Positions 12,301 through 23,800 of a stretch of 64,000 nucleotides of DNA are shown piece by piece. The notes below the pieces were generated by a model that searched no databases, was not told the origin of the DNA, and was given only the letters and a program-made list of their open reading frames with translations. Numbering within the stretch: the stretch's first letter is position 1; the number at the start of each line of letters is the position of its first letter. The translations under genes were made by a program, and so were the position numbers. Location: NCBI GenBank assembly GCA_963170055.1, contig CAUJGJ010000083.1, forward strand, positions 1,256,601 to 1,320,600. Reading direction: 5' to 3'. The DNA comes from Halisarca cf. caerulea (taxonomy: Eukaryota > Porifera > Demospongiae > Chondrillida > Halisarcidae).

Positions 12301-14905
12301 AGTATTGGAATTGAACAAAAACATGTACAGTGAGACCTCACTTATCTGCACCTCAGATAGTATTCAATTCCCTCACCTTCCACAGTAGTTTTTATAGGAG
12401 AAAATTTGCAATAATCCTACTGTACACTATACTACTGCTCCATCATTTATCGATCCAGTTCCCTCACTTCATCCACAAATCCATCTAGAACGGATGTGTG
12501 TGGATAAGTGAGATCTGAACGTAAATAACACATGCAACTTCTACATTTCTCTTCAATGATGACAGCCAATAATACTTCAAACTTTTGCAAAACTAAAGCT
12601 TCAAAAATAGCCTTTCTTATAAAGCAATTGCCAGTATCATGCATGTGGTGTCGTGATAGGACTAATACAGTGAAATCAACTACTGGAACTGCTAAAGCCA
12701 GCATATCACTGTCAAGATTTCCAGTCAAAAACTCAATGCTAAACAACAGCACAAACAGCAATATCAATTTGCTTATCATTATTTATTATTTATTATCTTT
12801 ATTATTTATATATTTATTATATTTATTATTGTTTTTGATTGGATGACCTATCATAATATAGTGGACCCTATATCCAACCATGTTTGCTCCTCATGTGTCG
12901 GATAAACAAGGTGTTGGGTGATGGTGCTTCACAACGTACAGAGGGTAGACTAAGTTCAGATAAACCAGTGTTGGATAAATGAGGTGTTGGGTGATGGTGC
13001 TTCACAACGTACAGAGGGTAGACTAAGTTCAGATAAACCAGTGTTGGATAAACGAGGTGTTGGGTGATGGTGCTTCACAACGTACAGAGGGTAGGCTAAG
13101 TTCAGATAAACCAGTGTCGGATAAACGAGGTGTTGGGTGATGGTGCTTCACAACGTACAGAGGGTAGGCTAAGTTCAGATAAACCAGTGTTGGATAAATG
13201 AGGTGTGACTGGTATACCATCAACACAAAGAGTAAACCAATCTCTATGACAGTAGTCATGACTTCCACAAATTACTGCTTATAATACAGACAAAAATGTC
13301 AAGTTTATGTAGAGAAAAATATCAATGATCGGTCACCATGTATGTATGTTCAGACGCTGTAGTTTTAAAATCTGTAAGCGAATTGGCTAATGTCTAGTAT
13401 GAACTAAAAACACACATACTTTAAACAACTAAATAGTTGTTTAAAGTATGTGTGCTTTTAGTTCTAGTAGTCCACAGAAACGATTACTCTTATCTCTGCT
13501 GAGCTATGAGCGCAGAACCAATGTACTATCGGTCTTCGGCTGATACTTCTCAGAGAAGTGCATGTAACAACCCTTACAACTGTATTTGAGAGCGGTACAT
13601 GTGTTCTTCAAACTGAGGAAGTTTGGTAGTTCTGCGATCAGTAGTCGATGCGATATAGCTTCTAAACTTGGGTCGTGTAGTACCATCAAATATTGGAAAT
13701 TTCTGCAATGATTAGCTAACAAGTACTCTTGCGGAGCAAGACCCTCCCATTCACCCAATACAACTTACAAAATAATGGCCATTTTTGTCACGGAACCTGT
13801 GCACCTACACAACCCAGTTTTAGAAGGTATATCGCATCGACTCCCAAGTGCAGAACAACCAAACTTTCTCAGTTTAAAGAACACATGTACCGCTCTCAAA
13901 TACAGTTACAAGGGCTGTATCACGTGCTTCTCTGAGAAGTATCAGCCGAAGACCGATAGTACATTGGTTTGCCCGATCTTTGATGGTTTCGATTAGTTGG
14001 ATTCTGTGCCCAGAGCTCAGCACAGATAAGAGTAACATCATTTCTTTGGAGTAAATAGTTGTTTGAATTATGTGTACTTTTAGTTCATACTAGATATTAG
14101 CTAATTCACTTGCAGGTTTTAAAAATACAGCGTCTGAACATACATGGTGACCGATCATTGATATCTTATTCTATACCCAGTCTTTTTGTACTTGCCTATA
14201 AAGAAGAACACTGTGAGTACTGGATTGTAAACATTTCTGGGCAAATATATATTACACTTCTATCTCTCCCAGCCTCACATGAATACCAAAAATTAAACAG
14301 TATGTAATGATGTTGATTTTGTCTCATTATCAGTACCTACGTACATACAGAGGTCAATTCCTTGTCAGGTAAACTAAAGTAGGGCTATTTGGAACAGCGG
14401 GTAATTTGGAACAGTCAGGCCAAAAGTAGTGTCAACCACAAGCTACATCCATCATTTCATGTCTACATTGTGTCCATGAAGGGGGAGTTTGGCAGTAGCA
14501 AGGATGGTTGGGTAGCTTAACCACAACAAAAGTTACAGGCCCTGTTCCAAATTACCCCCCTTTGTATGAATAACAAAACTATCACATGTATTTTCGAAGC
14601 AACTCACCATTGGTTTTTGATTTATCTATTGATGGGATTGTACCTATATCTACAGCCTTTAAGCCACTGATAATACTTTTGAAATATGCTCTGCGGTATT
14701 CCTTGGCCATTCCCTTAGCCAAAATGGATTGCGGTACGTCTCCAGCGTCTCTTTGGGTAGGGTAGTAAAGCCTCATTAACAACGGTTCCTCGCCTCTTAA
14801 ACTTGGCAGGACGTCTACAATACCAACTCCGTAACGACCACTCAATCGAGGGAAGCACCCGACGCTGTACGAATTACTCCTTTCGCTGCAACCTGCTGCC
14901 GCCAT
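9363..14905 (-). CDS. Platelet-activating factor acetylhydrolase (PAFAH2/PLA2G7 family), complete
   Basis: Serine lipase that removes the sn-2 acetyl or short oxidised acyl group from PAF-like phospholipids. Exons in transcript order: 14905-14608, 12233-12065, 11995-11863, 10845-10732, 10644-10553, 10497-10333, 9730-9573, 9505-9363. They total 1272 nt, 423 residues, with all phases consistent; human paralogues have about 390-440 residues. The start is the ATG at 14905, context AAAATGGCG. Catalytic triad: Ser252 in MGHSFGG, Asp275 in VALDTW, His328 in SNHVSHCD. The oxyanion region FSHGL and the family signature [16 protein letters not shown] are present. There is no signal peptide or membrane segment, so a cytosolic PAFAH2-like enzyme is more likely than the secreted form. 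The stop of the MAN1B1-like gene is only 187 bp upstream on the same strand. Introns carry several MITEs and a foldback element. Confidence 0.93.
9932..10107. mobile_element. Tc1/mariner-like MITE, family C
   Basis: A 176-bp element starting CAGTGCAACTTGCTTAGTAC and ending in its inverted copy (CTAAGCAAGTTCCACTG), flanked by TA. It lies in the intron between PAF acetylhydrolase exons 6 and 7. Confidence 0.85.
10961..11154 (+). mobile_element. MITE family B, copy 1
   Basis: A 194-bp element starting CAGTGGAACCTACAAATAAA and ending CGGAGGTTCCACTG, followed by TA. The body repeats 'tcctttgtagagag' and 'tgggacctca' blocks shared with copies at 37583-37769, 40821-41020 and 61248-61461. It is in PAF acetylhydrolase intron 3. 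Confidence 0.85.
11629..11835. mobile_element. MITE family B-related, diverged copy
   Basis: The ends CAGTAAAACTCC and GGAGGTTTCACTG are inverted copies, with TA after the right end. The right half matches family B ('cctctctacaaaggacaaa', 'gtccattatttggagg'); the left half has diverged. It ends 27 bp from PAF acetylhydrolase exon 3. Confidence 0.7.
12328..12521. mobile_element. Tc1/mariner-like MITE, family D
   Basis: The left end is CAGTGAGACCTCACTTATC. The right end GATAAGTGAGATCTGAACG is its inverted copy with a few changes. TA lies on both sides. It is in PAF acetylhydrolase intron 1, about 95 bp upstream of exon 2. Confidence 0.7.
12894..13206. repeat. 73-bp tandem repeat, about 4 copies
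   Basis: The unit contains GGTGTTGGGTGATGGTGC and AGATAAACCAGTGTTGGAT. Successive copies start exactly 73 bp apart (equivalent bases 12911, 12984, 13057, 13130, 13203) with very few differences. The unit resembles the ends of the 'ggtttatccaacac' MITE family at 20724 and 52025, so it probably grew from one MITE end. Confidence 0.9.
13319..14164. mobile_element. Foldback element with long inverted arms
   Basis: The outer ends ATATCAATGATCGGTCACCA and its complement (ending at 14164) are perfect. The inverted arms extend about 370 bp each with moderate divergence, around a centre near 13690-13790. The left arm has an extra internal hairpin (about 13410-13460). Each arm reads a similar peptide outward ([28 protein letters not shown]). 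It lies in PAF acetylhydrolase intron 1. Confidence 0.85.
14376..14565. mobile_element. possible short TIR element
   Basis: Left end 'aaagtagggctatttggaac' and right end 'gttccaaattaccccccttt' are partly inverted copies, and 'taatttggaacag' is repeated inside. No target duplication was confirmed. It lies 43 bp downstream of PAF acetylhydrolase exon 1, in intron 1. Confidence 0.45.
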
Positions 14906-15092
14906 TTTTGTAAAGCACGTGACCAATGAACTATCAATCAATAATTATTATAACAACACATGCATGCAACCATTACTTGTGAAATTCACGAAAATAGAAA
15001 TAAAATATTTTCAAAACAAACACAATTTGTTACTTCCACACAACACAACAGCACAGCACAAATATTGATGTCAATTTTGCAAGGGATACCAA

Positions 15093-17731
15093 TTATCTGT
15101 TATGTATATGCTGTGATCCAATGGGTAATGGGTGTGCTTCTGTGTTGAACACCCATTCGTCCAAGGAAAAGACTGAATCGTCTTCTCCAAAAAGCAGGTA
15201 TAAGTACTTAAGCGTTTCCCCCAAGAAGAAAGTTTCCATTTTGTCTTTCATAGCTGGACTTTGATGTTTGACATTTACCAGAGACGAGTAGCCACCACTG
15301 TCTACTTTTGTGTACTTTTCAAAATTTTGAAAAATCTCCCATCCCCAGTCCTGGTAGGTTATGTTTTTGGTGATTCTATACATTATAAATAGAGATTCCA
15401 CTGTCTCTGGTCTTAGCAGATTATGGGCATCAGCATCCTGAGGCACAAAACACACATGTACATTGTAAAGAAAACGCAATCATGTATACACTATATTACA
15501 TGTGTTGTTCTGCAAGTGTGCATTAAACCACTAAAAGCAGAACCTGAGACAGAAGCAAATGCAAACTCCTCCAATGTTGTCCTGATAACTGTGACACACC
15601 TTGCATCATAATGCATGCAACTGAGCAGGTACAATACACTAAAGACATTACAAAGCTACACCATCTCCCAAAGGTGATCTACGTAAAACAAACTCAATAG
15701 GACAACATTACCACAACAGTACTATGGCCATAATGCCCAATGTGAAAGCTATACTCCCACAGTCAATCAATTGATCGGTGTAAGATATTTGTTTAGGTAA
15801 ATATATTTAAAATATCCCCTCACTAGGGGATGATTAGCCTAGTCGAGGGGATATCCCCTCACTAAGGGATGCTCCTGCAGTACCTTGTACTCATTCTGCA
15901 ATGCCAATGGTGTGCGGCTTTGAGGAGATTGGGAATCACTAAATAGAGAGGTTTAGCATAACGTTTAAACTCTACGTAGTAAGCTGATAGGTACGTTTGT
16001 AATTTAGTACGTTTTTCGTTTTAGCAACGTCGAATACTTCACATGTAACGTTATAGCGACATAGAACGATGACGAAGATCTTTTTGCGAGTTTTTGGCGA
16101 TTCTGAGGGAGATTTGGGCCATGAAGACGTTCTTTTATTATCAGAAACGGAATGCCAGGCTGTAGAGCTGCAGTTAGAGGAGTAATAGAGAGAGCATCAA
16201 CACGAGCCTTATAACGTAGAACAATAACGTACTAAGATACCTTGATACGTCGAAACCGTTACTAAGAACGTTCTAATTTTCCGCGCAAAACGTAGTAAGC
16301 TTATTACGTAACGTTTTACATAGTGCTAAACCTCTCTAATATCATGATAATTGTACGTACATCATAATACATGCCCAAATAACATCACAATACAATTGTG
16401 CGCAGTAGTATCGTGGTGGCACTATCCTCCCCTACATGTACATATGTACTTGCTACACTTTACACAAAACAGTATTATTTTAATTGAGTATGTATGTATG
16501 TATGATAGGAACGAAAACAGTATGAAAATTGTTTGCTGCAGAAACATATATATCCATGTAAATTAGACCTCACCCTCTACCACAAGTAGAGAATTGCAGG
16601 GATCTGATAGTAAGTTCAGTCTTAGAATAGTGTCTGTTCTATTACTCATGATATATGCATGTGTGGTGTTATTCCACAGGACCTATGTACATACTTCAAT
16701 GGGGTACTCAAATTAATTATTGTTACTATTAATTATGATAAGCGGCTACACAGTAGCACTGATGATATCCTTGTAGTAGTCATCTTGTGATTTAGCCTGG
16801 AGCAAATAAACTTTGAAAGTTTAATGCCAAAAATTCAACCAGGGCGGGGCACTGCATTTTTCAAATACTATGGAAAGACTTCATGAGTACCTATCACCAA
16901 ATCAACACCCAGCAGAGCACTACATACCTTAACAATGATGTCCTCTCTTTCTTGTGGATTCAGGTTGAAGTAAGCTATTTCAGGACTCAGACCTGTTGGC
17001 ATTCTGTGGTACATTTGATAACAAGTGTAAATGAGATCCTCAGCCAATTTCATGTGGCTCTGTGGGAGACCATTCTTCACCCCAAGAGCTAGGGTTCCAG
17101 GGAGAAAGCACACCAGATGGTCCTGCAAAGAGAGAGACATACACAGTGCAATCAATAGGCTGCCTTAACACTTAACATGATAACTACAAGAGGGTTTTGA
17201 GAGACTTTGACAATACCTTTAAAAATACAGTGGAGCTTGATTAATTTACACCAGAATTGCCGTAATATACTCCTGGATAGTACATACAGTACTACTAATT
17301 CTCTCCCTGTCTAATGTACTGTACACAAACTAGCATCAATAACCAGTGTTCTGGCCAGAATTTCACTATAGCAGGGAGTATAGCATCAGTCAGTGATTGT
17401 AGTATAATGAATTCTTGTCAAAATCTGCCACAATTTTTTTATCCAAGTCAATGTAAAGCAAAATTAACTAATCCATGCACATTTTCTGCCCTTGTACTCA
17501 TAATCCTCATGATTTCAAGCAAGTGACTACAATACTAAACAATATCGCTGTAAAATGGACAGCTGATTCCTTACAAGGTGGGGAGAATGAAAGAGGGTGG
17601 GGAGAATGAAAGCAGGGTGGGGAAAATGAAAGCAGGGTGATACTGCCCTGCTACCCTGCTTTAACTAAAACCCTGATAACAAGTGTTGATTCTATGTATG
17701 TATGTCACCTTCAAAGTATCTACTATGCAAG

Positions 17732-17802
<71 letters not shown>

Positions 17803-20800
17803 ATGACACTGTGCAATGATACTTGACTATCACTACTAGCAACAGATATGGTAAAAGACTACCAGAAATGAAATACGTAAATGAAGTAGAATCCAGATCA
17901 TGTGTTAAGGTAGTACTTGGACTGGTACCAGAATAGCAAACACCATGCGTACATACAGTAAAATACATGTACATATGTACATGTAAGTCTGCGCCTATAT
18001 ACAAACATACGTACATGTACGTATGTAAATATGATAGTCTTCTTTCAATGAATTTTTGTAACATACAAAAACACACATGATGAGAATATCTGACCATTTT
18101 TGGTGAGAATCTCGTTCCTCCTTGAAGCTCCCCAACAAATGTCAGCTTGTTTGGTTCAGACTGTCTGACTAGCTTCTGCTGGACACCTTCTATTGCAGAC
18201 ATATACCAGTCCTTGTACCTGTTGGACCACAGATACAGAACGACATAAACCACACAGGAGGTATACTGCAATAGCATTTGTATTTGGACAATTACATATG
18301 TAGGATGCATATAAGAATTACACTACAGGCTCCCACTACAGACTCACACTACAGACTCCCACTACAGACTCCCACTACAGACTCCCACTACAGACTCCCA
18401 CTACAGGCTCACACTACAGACTCACACTACAGACTCCCACTACAGACTCCCACTACAGACTCCCACTACAGACTCCCACTACAGGCTCACACTACAGGCT
18501 CGCACTACAGACTCACACTACAGACTCCCACTACAGACTCCCACTACAGACTCCCACTACAGACTCCCACTACAGGCTCACACTACAGGCTCGCACTACA
18601 GACTCCCACTACAGACTCCCACTACAGACTCCCACTACAGACTCCCACTACAGACTCCCACTACAGACTCCCACTACAGACTCCCACTACAGACTCCCAC
18701 TACAGGCTCCCACTACAGGCTCGCACTACAGACTCACACTACAGACTCCCACTACAGACTCCCACTACAGACTCCCACTACAGACTCCCACTACAGGCTC
18801 ACACTACAGGCTCGCACTACAGACTCACACTACAGACTCCCACTACAGACTCCCACTACAGACTCCCACTACAGACTCCCACTACAGGCTCACACTACAG
18901 GCTCGCACTACAGGCTCCCACTACAGGCTCACACTACAGGCTCACACTACAGGCTCCCACTACAGGCTCACACTACAGGCTCCCACTACAGACTCCCACT
19001 ACAGACTCCCACTACAGGCTCACACTACAGGCTCGCACTACAGGCTCGCACTACAGGCTCACACTACAGGCTCCCACTACAGGCTCACACTACAGGCTCG
19101 CACTAAAGGCTCACACTACAGGCTCACACTACAGGCTCACACTACAGGCTCACACTACAGGCTCACACTACAGGCTCGCACTACAGGCTCACACTACAGG
19201 CTCACACTACAGGCTCACACTACCAGGCCTGTAGCCAGGTTGAATTATGGGAGGGTTCTTTTATAGACCAAAGTGGAACTCTTCGCTACGTAAATGGCCG
19301 TTGTGGTTGATTGCGTTTTGCTGGACAGACAATCTGAGATTGAAGTATTTGGATACTAGCTTTATTTCAGGGATTGATGGAGTATATAGATGAATCTAAA
19401 AAGTAATAGTTGTAGTAAGTTCTCATGAAATAAGGCTAGAATGTCTGTTTTATTTTCAGTGTTGTTACCCAGGTGGAACTGGCTTCTAAGTGGGGGGGTG
19501 CTTCTGCACCCCCCGAACCCCCCCTGGCTACGGGCCTGACTACAGACTCCCACTACAGGCTCCCACTACAGGCTCCCACTACAGGCTCCCACTACAGGCT
19601 CGCACTACAGGCTCCCACTACAGGCTCCCACTACAGGCTCACACTACAGGCTCCCACTACAGGCTCACACTACAGGCTCCCACTACAGGCTCACACTACA
19701 GGCTCCCACTGCAGGCTCACACTACAGGCTCACACTACAGGTTCACACTACAGGCTCCCACTACAGGCTCCCACTACAGGCTCACACTACAGGCTCCCAC
19801 TACAGGCTCCCACTACAGGCTCCCACTACAGGCTCCCACTACAGGCTCCCACTACAGGCTCCCACTACAGGCTCCCACTACAGGCTCCCACTACAGGCTC
19901 CCACTACAGGCTCACACTACAGGCTCCCACTACAGGCTCACACTACAGGCTCACACTACAGGCTCCCACTACAGGCTCACACTACAGGCTCACACTACAG
20001 ACTCACACTACAGGCTCACACTACAGGCTCCCACTACAGGCTCACACTACAGGCTCCCACTACAGGCTCACACTACAGGCTCAAGGTACGTACAAACACA
20101 AAGTACAGAACACACATACCCAACATAGTGTGGAATAGAGTACAATAGTACCATAAGATCTAAAGAAGCTCCTGGACAAGAGCGGCTTCGATTCTCTAAA
20201 GGAAGTACAAACGCACAAGGGAATTGGCTGTTCTCCATAGGACTACGTATGCATGCCAGAACAAATAAGTATCAATGTACATACATGTATATACATACGT
20301 ACATATAATATAGGAACATACATAGAGTACACAGTAAAGGCTGTATGGACATAGAGGAGCACAGTTACAATACCACAAGCGTACAACCCTCTCAGCCCAC
20401 CTCTGTACATATAAGGTATACACAGTACCACAAAAATCCTTACAAGTACATAACACCAGAAACATGGCAATATCTCACATATGTACATGCGTAGATAACA
20501 GTTTATCACCATATGGTACCATGCACATATGTACACTAGACGTACACCATCACAGGGAGTGGTGAATAGGTGCTTTCAATTAGTTAACACAATCCAATCA
20601 ATGTCAATGCACAGAGAGAATAGGGTCCCACCATACGACATATGTAGTCACACATTCCCCTTAGGTAACATGCTATGGTAGCCTCAATGTACAGTATAGT
20701 ACATGCTGGATGGCTGCCCAATACAGTCATCCCTGGTTGATCCGACACTGGTTTATCTGAAAACCTCATTTATCCCACACTCCACTGTGAATCACCATAA

Positions 20801-23800
20801 CTACAAGTGTACAATCTACCCTGGTTTATCCAACACCTGGTTTATCTGACACATTGTATGAGGAACAGATGTGGTAAATAAATGAGGGCACACTGTATTA
20901 GGGAAACTCAAGCAAACAGAAACATACTGCCACCTCAGTAGTAGCCACTCATACACTAACATACGTACGTACGTATGTATGTACATATGAACGCACTGGA
21001 GTATAGAAGTACTCGAAATAATACACCTGTACATGAAATATGTACAGTACATGCACGTACGTACATATGTACATATGTACGTACGCATGTAAATACACAT
21101 GTACAAACATGGGCAATAAGAGGGTATGTACGTGTCTGCTTGTGCTCTCAAAGGAAACTCCCAAAGAAACCAATACAAACATAAACATACATCACATTTA
21201 CTGCACATACGACATTCATACGTATGTATATACATACGTACATGAAAATGCAAGAAAAAGAAGCTCAGGTACGTACCTACAGGTAATAACACACACACAT
21301 ACGTATATAGGGGCAAATACCAACACTACAATCTTCATATCACATGGATACATTTACATTAATACGTACTTGTTCTCTTTCTTGCCACTTTGGATCCACA
21401 GTTTCAGCAGATACTCGTAGTAGCTATCAGCTCTAGCTCCCAAGGTGATGGTACCTGTCTTCAAACGTCCAGTCAGAGGATTGACAAACATTGAGACCAA
21501 GCTATCCTGCCTATTGATCTGACCGTGAACCTTTTCTAAAGCTACGTCGGCCGGCTTCTACAGTGGGAAATGAAGACATCAGTATACACAGGCATGAACA
21601 CAAAAGACACAGATTTTAATTATATTATATGATCTCACAAATGGGGCATAACAGCACAACAGTACATTACAAGGGATGATACCCTTATGGCACAGTGTGC
21701 AAACTGTATAATCTCACAACTTGTACATGACTACTACTGCAGCATCCAACCAATGCACAAGATGAGCAGAGTCAGGATCTCCTCACTTGGTTGCACTGGC
21801 CTAAACCACATAAAAGTGTACCGATACAGCTATGTACATGCATGTACACATGTACTTCCAATACACACACAAACATTACAAATATGCACACCATCCAAAT
21901 GCAAACCACAGACTCAAACTGGAATGACAACACATAAGGTTTCCACATACAAGCACACATTGACAATGAGAAACAGAACAACCACACAGGTTATGACACA
22001 ATCCAATGTGTAGGTATGATGTGGATTCTATGCTGACATAACACAGACCCTGACAACCAGCATCAAAATGAACCATACACTGCACAGCTGATTGGGCATA
22101 CAGTACACTGTAACGGGAGCACAGGCTGCCCCGCATGGGGATGGTGTCACTATCTACAAAACATATCCCAATATGGCAAACATAACAATTGAATTGATCT
22201 TCTAGTGGCATGAGATGATAGACACTGTCAATAGAAGTGGAGAATCCCAGGAATGCACAATATGGGGGACCCATAAAGCGGAACCCTGCTAAGAATACAC
22301 TAGATGTGAATGTAATTTCAGAACTGAACACCACCTCTAGTTCACATACTTGACCTGTGAAGCAGAACACTGCTGGCTATATTAAGACATACCCATAACA
22401 GAAATCTCAACACACAGCACTGGAATGACTTTTCCTACTCAGTTCCCACGCAAGGAATGGACATCATAATAGCTTATAACACCCGCATACATGCAATATA
22501 CATACACGATACAAATGTATATCTCACTGTCAAATACTCAACATGATAATCATACATAAGTACATGCATACAGTACATACATATGTACACATTACATCTT
22601 GGCATTCACAGAAAGTCGGTGGCATCCAGCATTGTGAATTCTTGTCAGCAATAATATTCACCAATTATGTGAGAGGGCTTCATTGCTCTAGTACTTACAC
22701 AATAGTAAGGTGAGGACTAAGGCTCTCGAAATCAGAATTATTTCACAAAATTGGGTATGTATTTCATTGGCACGCTCACTACATACTTATGTACGTACAT
22801 GCTAACTACATGTGTGTACTTACGTATGTGCTAACTACATGTGTGTACTTACTTATATACATTCCAACTACATGTGTGTACTTACTTATGTACATTCTAA
22901 CTACATGTGTGTACTTACGCTTGTACATGCTAACTACATGTGTGTACTTACTTATGTGCTAACTACAGGTGTGCACATAACACTGGTACGCATGCTGATA
23001 TAAAAACAAACCTGAAACTTATCAATGTTCCCTGTAATCCAAGCCAAGTCACGGAACTCCATCTGGATCGATGTCACTTCCGACACAGAACTGTCAGGTG
23101 ACCACTTAGGGGGATGCCCTTTTCTTGTTTGTAAATTTACATCGGAAAATGGTATACCAGAATTGGTTCCAAAAGCTCCTAACAACCTGTCCCCAAGGTC
23201 TTCCTGGATACAAGGGGAAAAAAACATCTCAAATAGATTAAGATAAACAACAAACAAATTTGATGGTACATTTATTGTGCATGAATTTACGGATATACAT
23301 ACACACATATGTATGATTTCTGCAGAGTGTTACTAACAATGCACTAATATATGTAGCTTAAACTGCTAAACACGGTCGAATTTTCATGCAACTCCTACAC
23401 CCACATATACTCATGGGGCCCACATATACTCATGGGGCCCACATATACTCATTAGGCCCACATATACTCATGGGGCCCACATATACTCATGGGGCCCACA
23501 TATACTCATGGGGCCCACATATACTCATTGGGCCCACATATACGTACTCATTGGGCCCACATATACTCATGGGGCCCACATATACTCATTGGGCCCACAT
23601 ATACGTACTCATTGGGCCCACATATACTCATGGGGCCCACATATACTCATTGGGCCCACATATACTCATTGGGCCCACATATATTCATTGGGCCCACATA
23701 TACTCATGGGGCCCACATATACTCATGGGGCCCACATATACTCATGGGGCCCACATATACTCATTGGGCTCTCAGTTGAAAGAATTGAGCACACGTGGCC

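Noticed and set aside
13504..13996. Two overlapping 'genes' of 84 and 73 codons on opposite strands
   Set aside because: They are the same sequence in the two arms of the foldback element, not independent genes. Reported as a finding about the element.
18321..20083. Possible CRISPR-like array
   Set aside because: The repeats are directly adjacent 13-mers without unique spacers, in an animal-type intron.
18278..20138. Long frames of 318, 221 and 212 codons with [15 protein letters not shown] repeats
   Set aside because: They are read across the 13-bp minisatellite in a MAN1B1 intron; the unit has no stop in several frames, and the same peptide appears in more than one frame.
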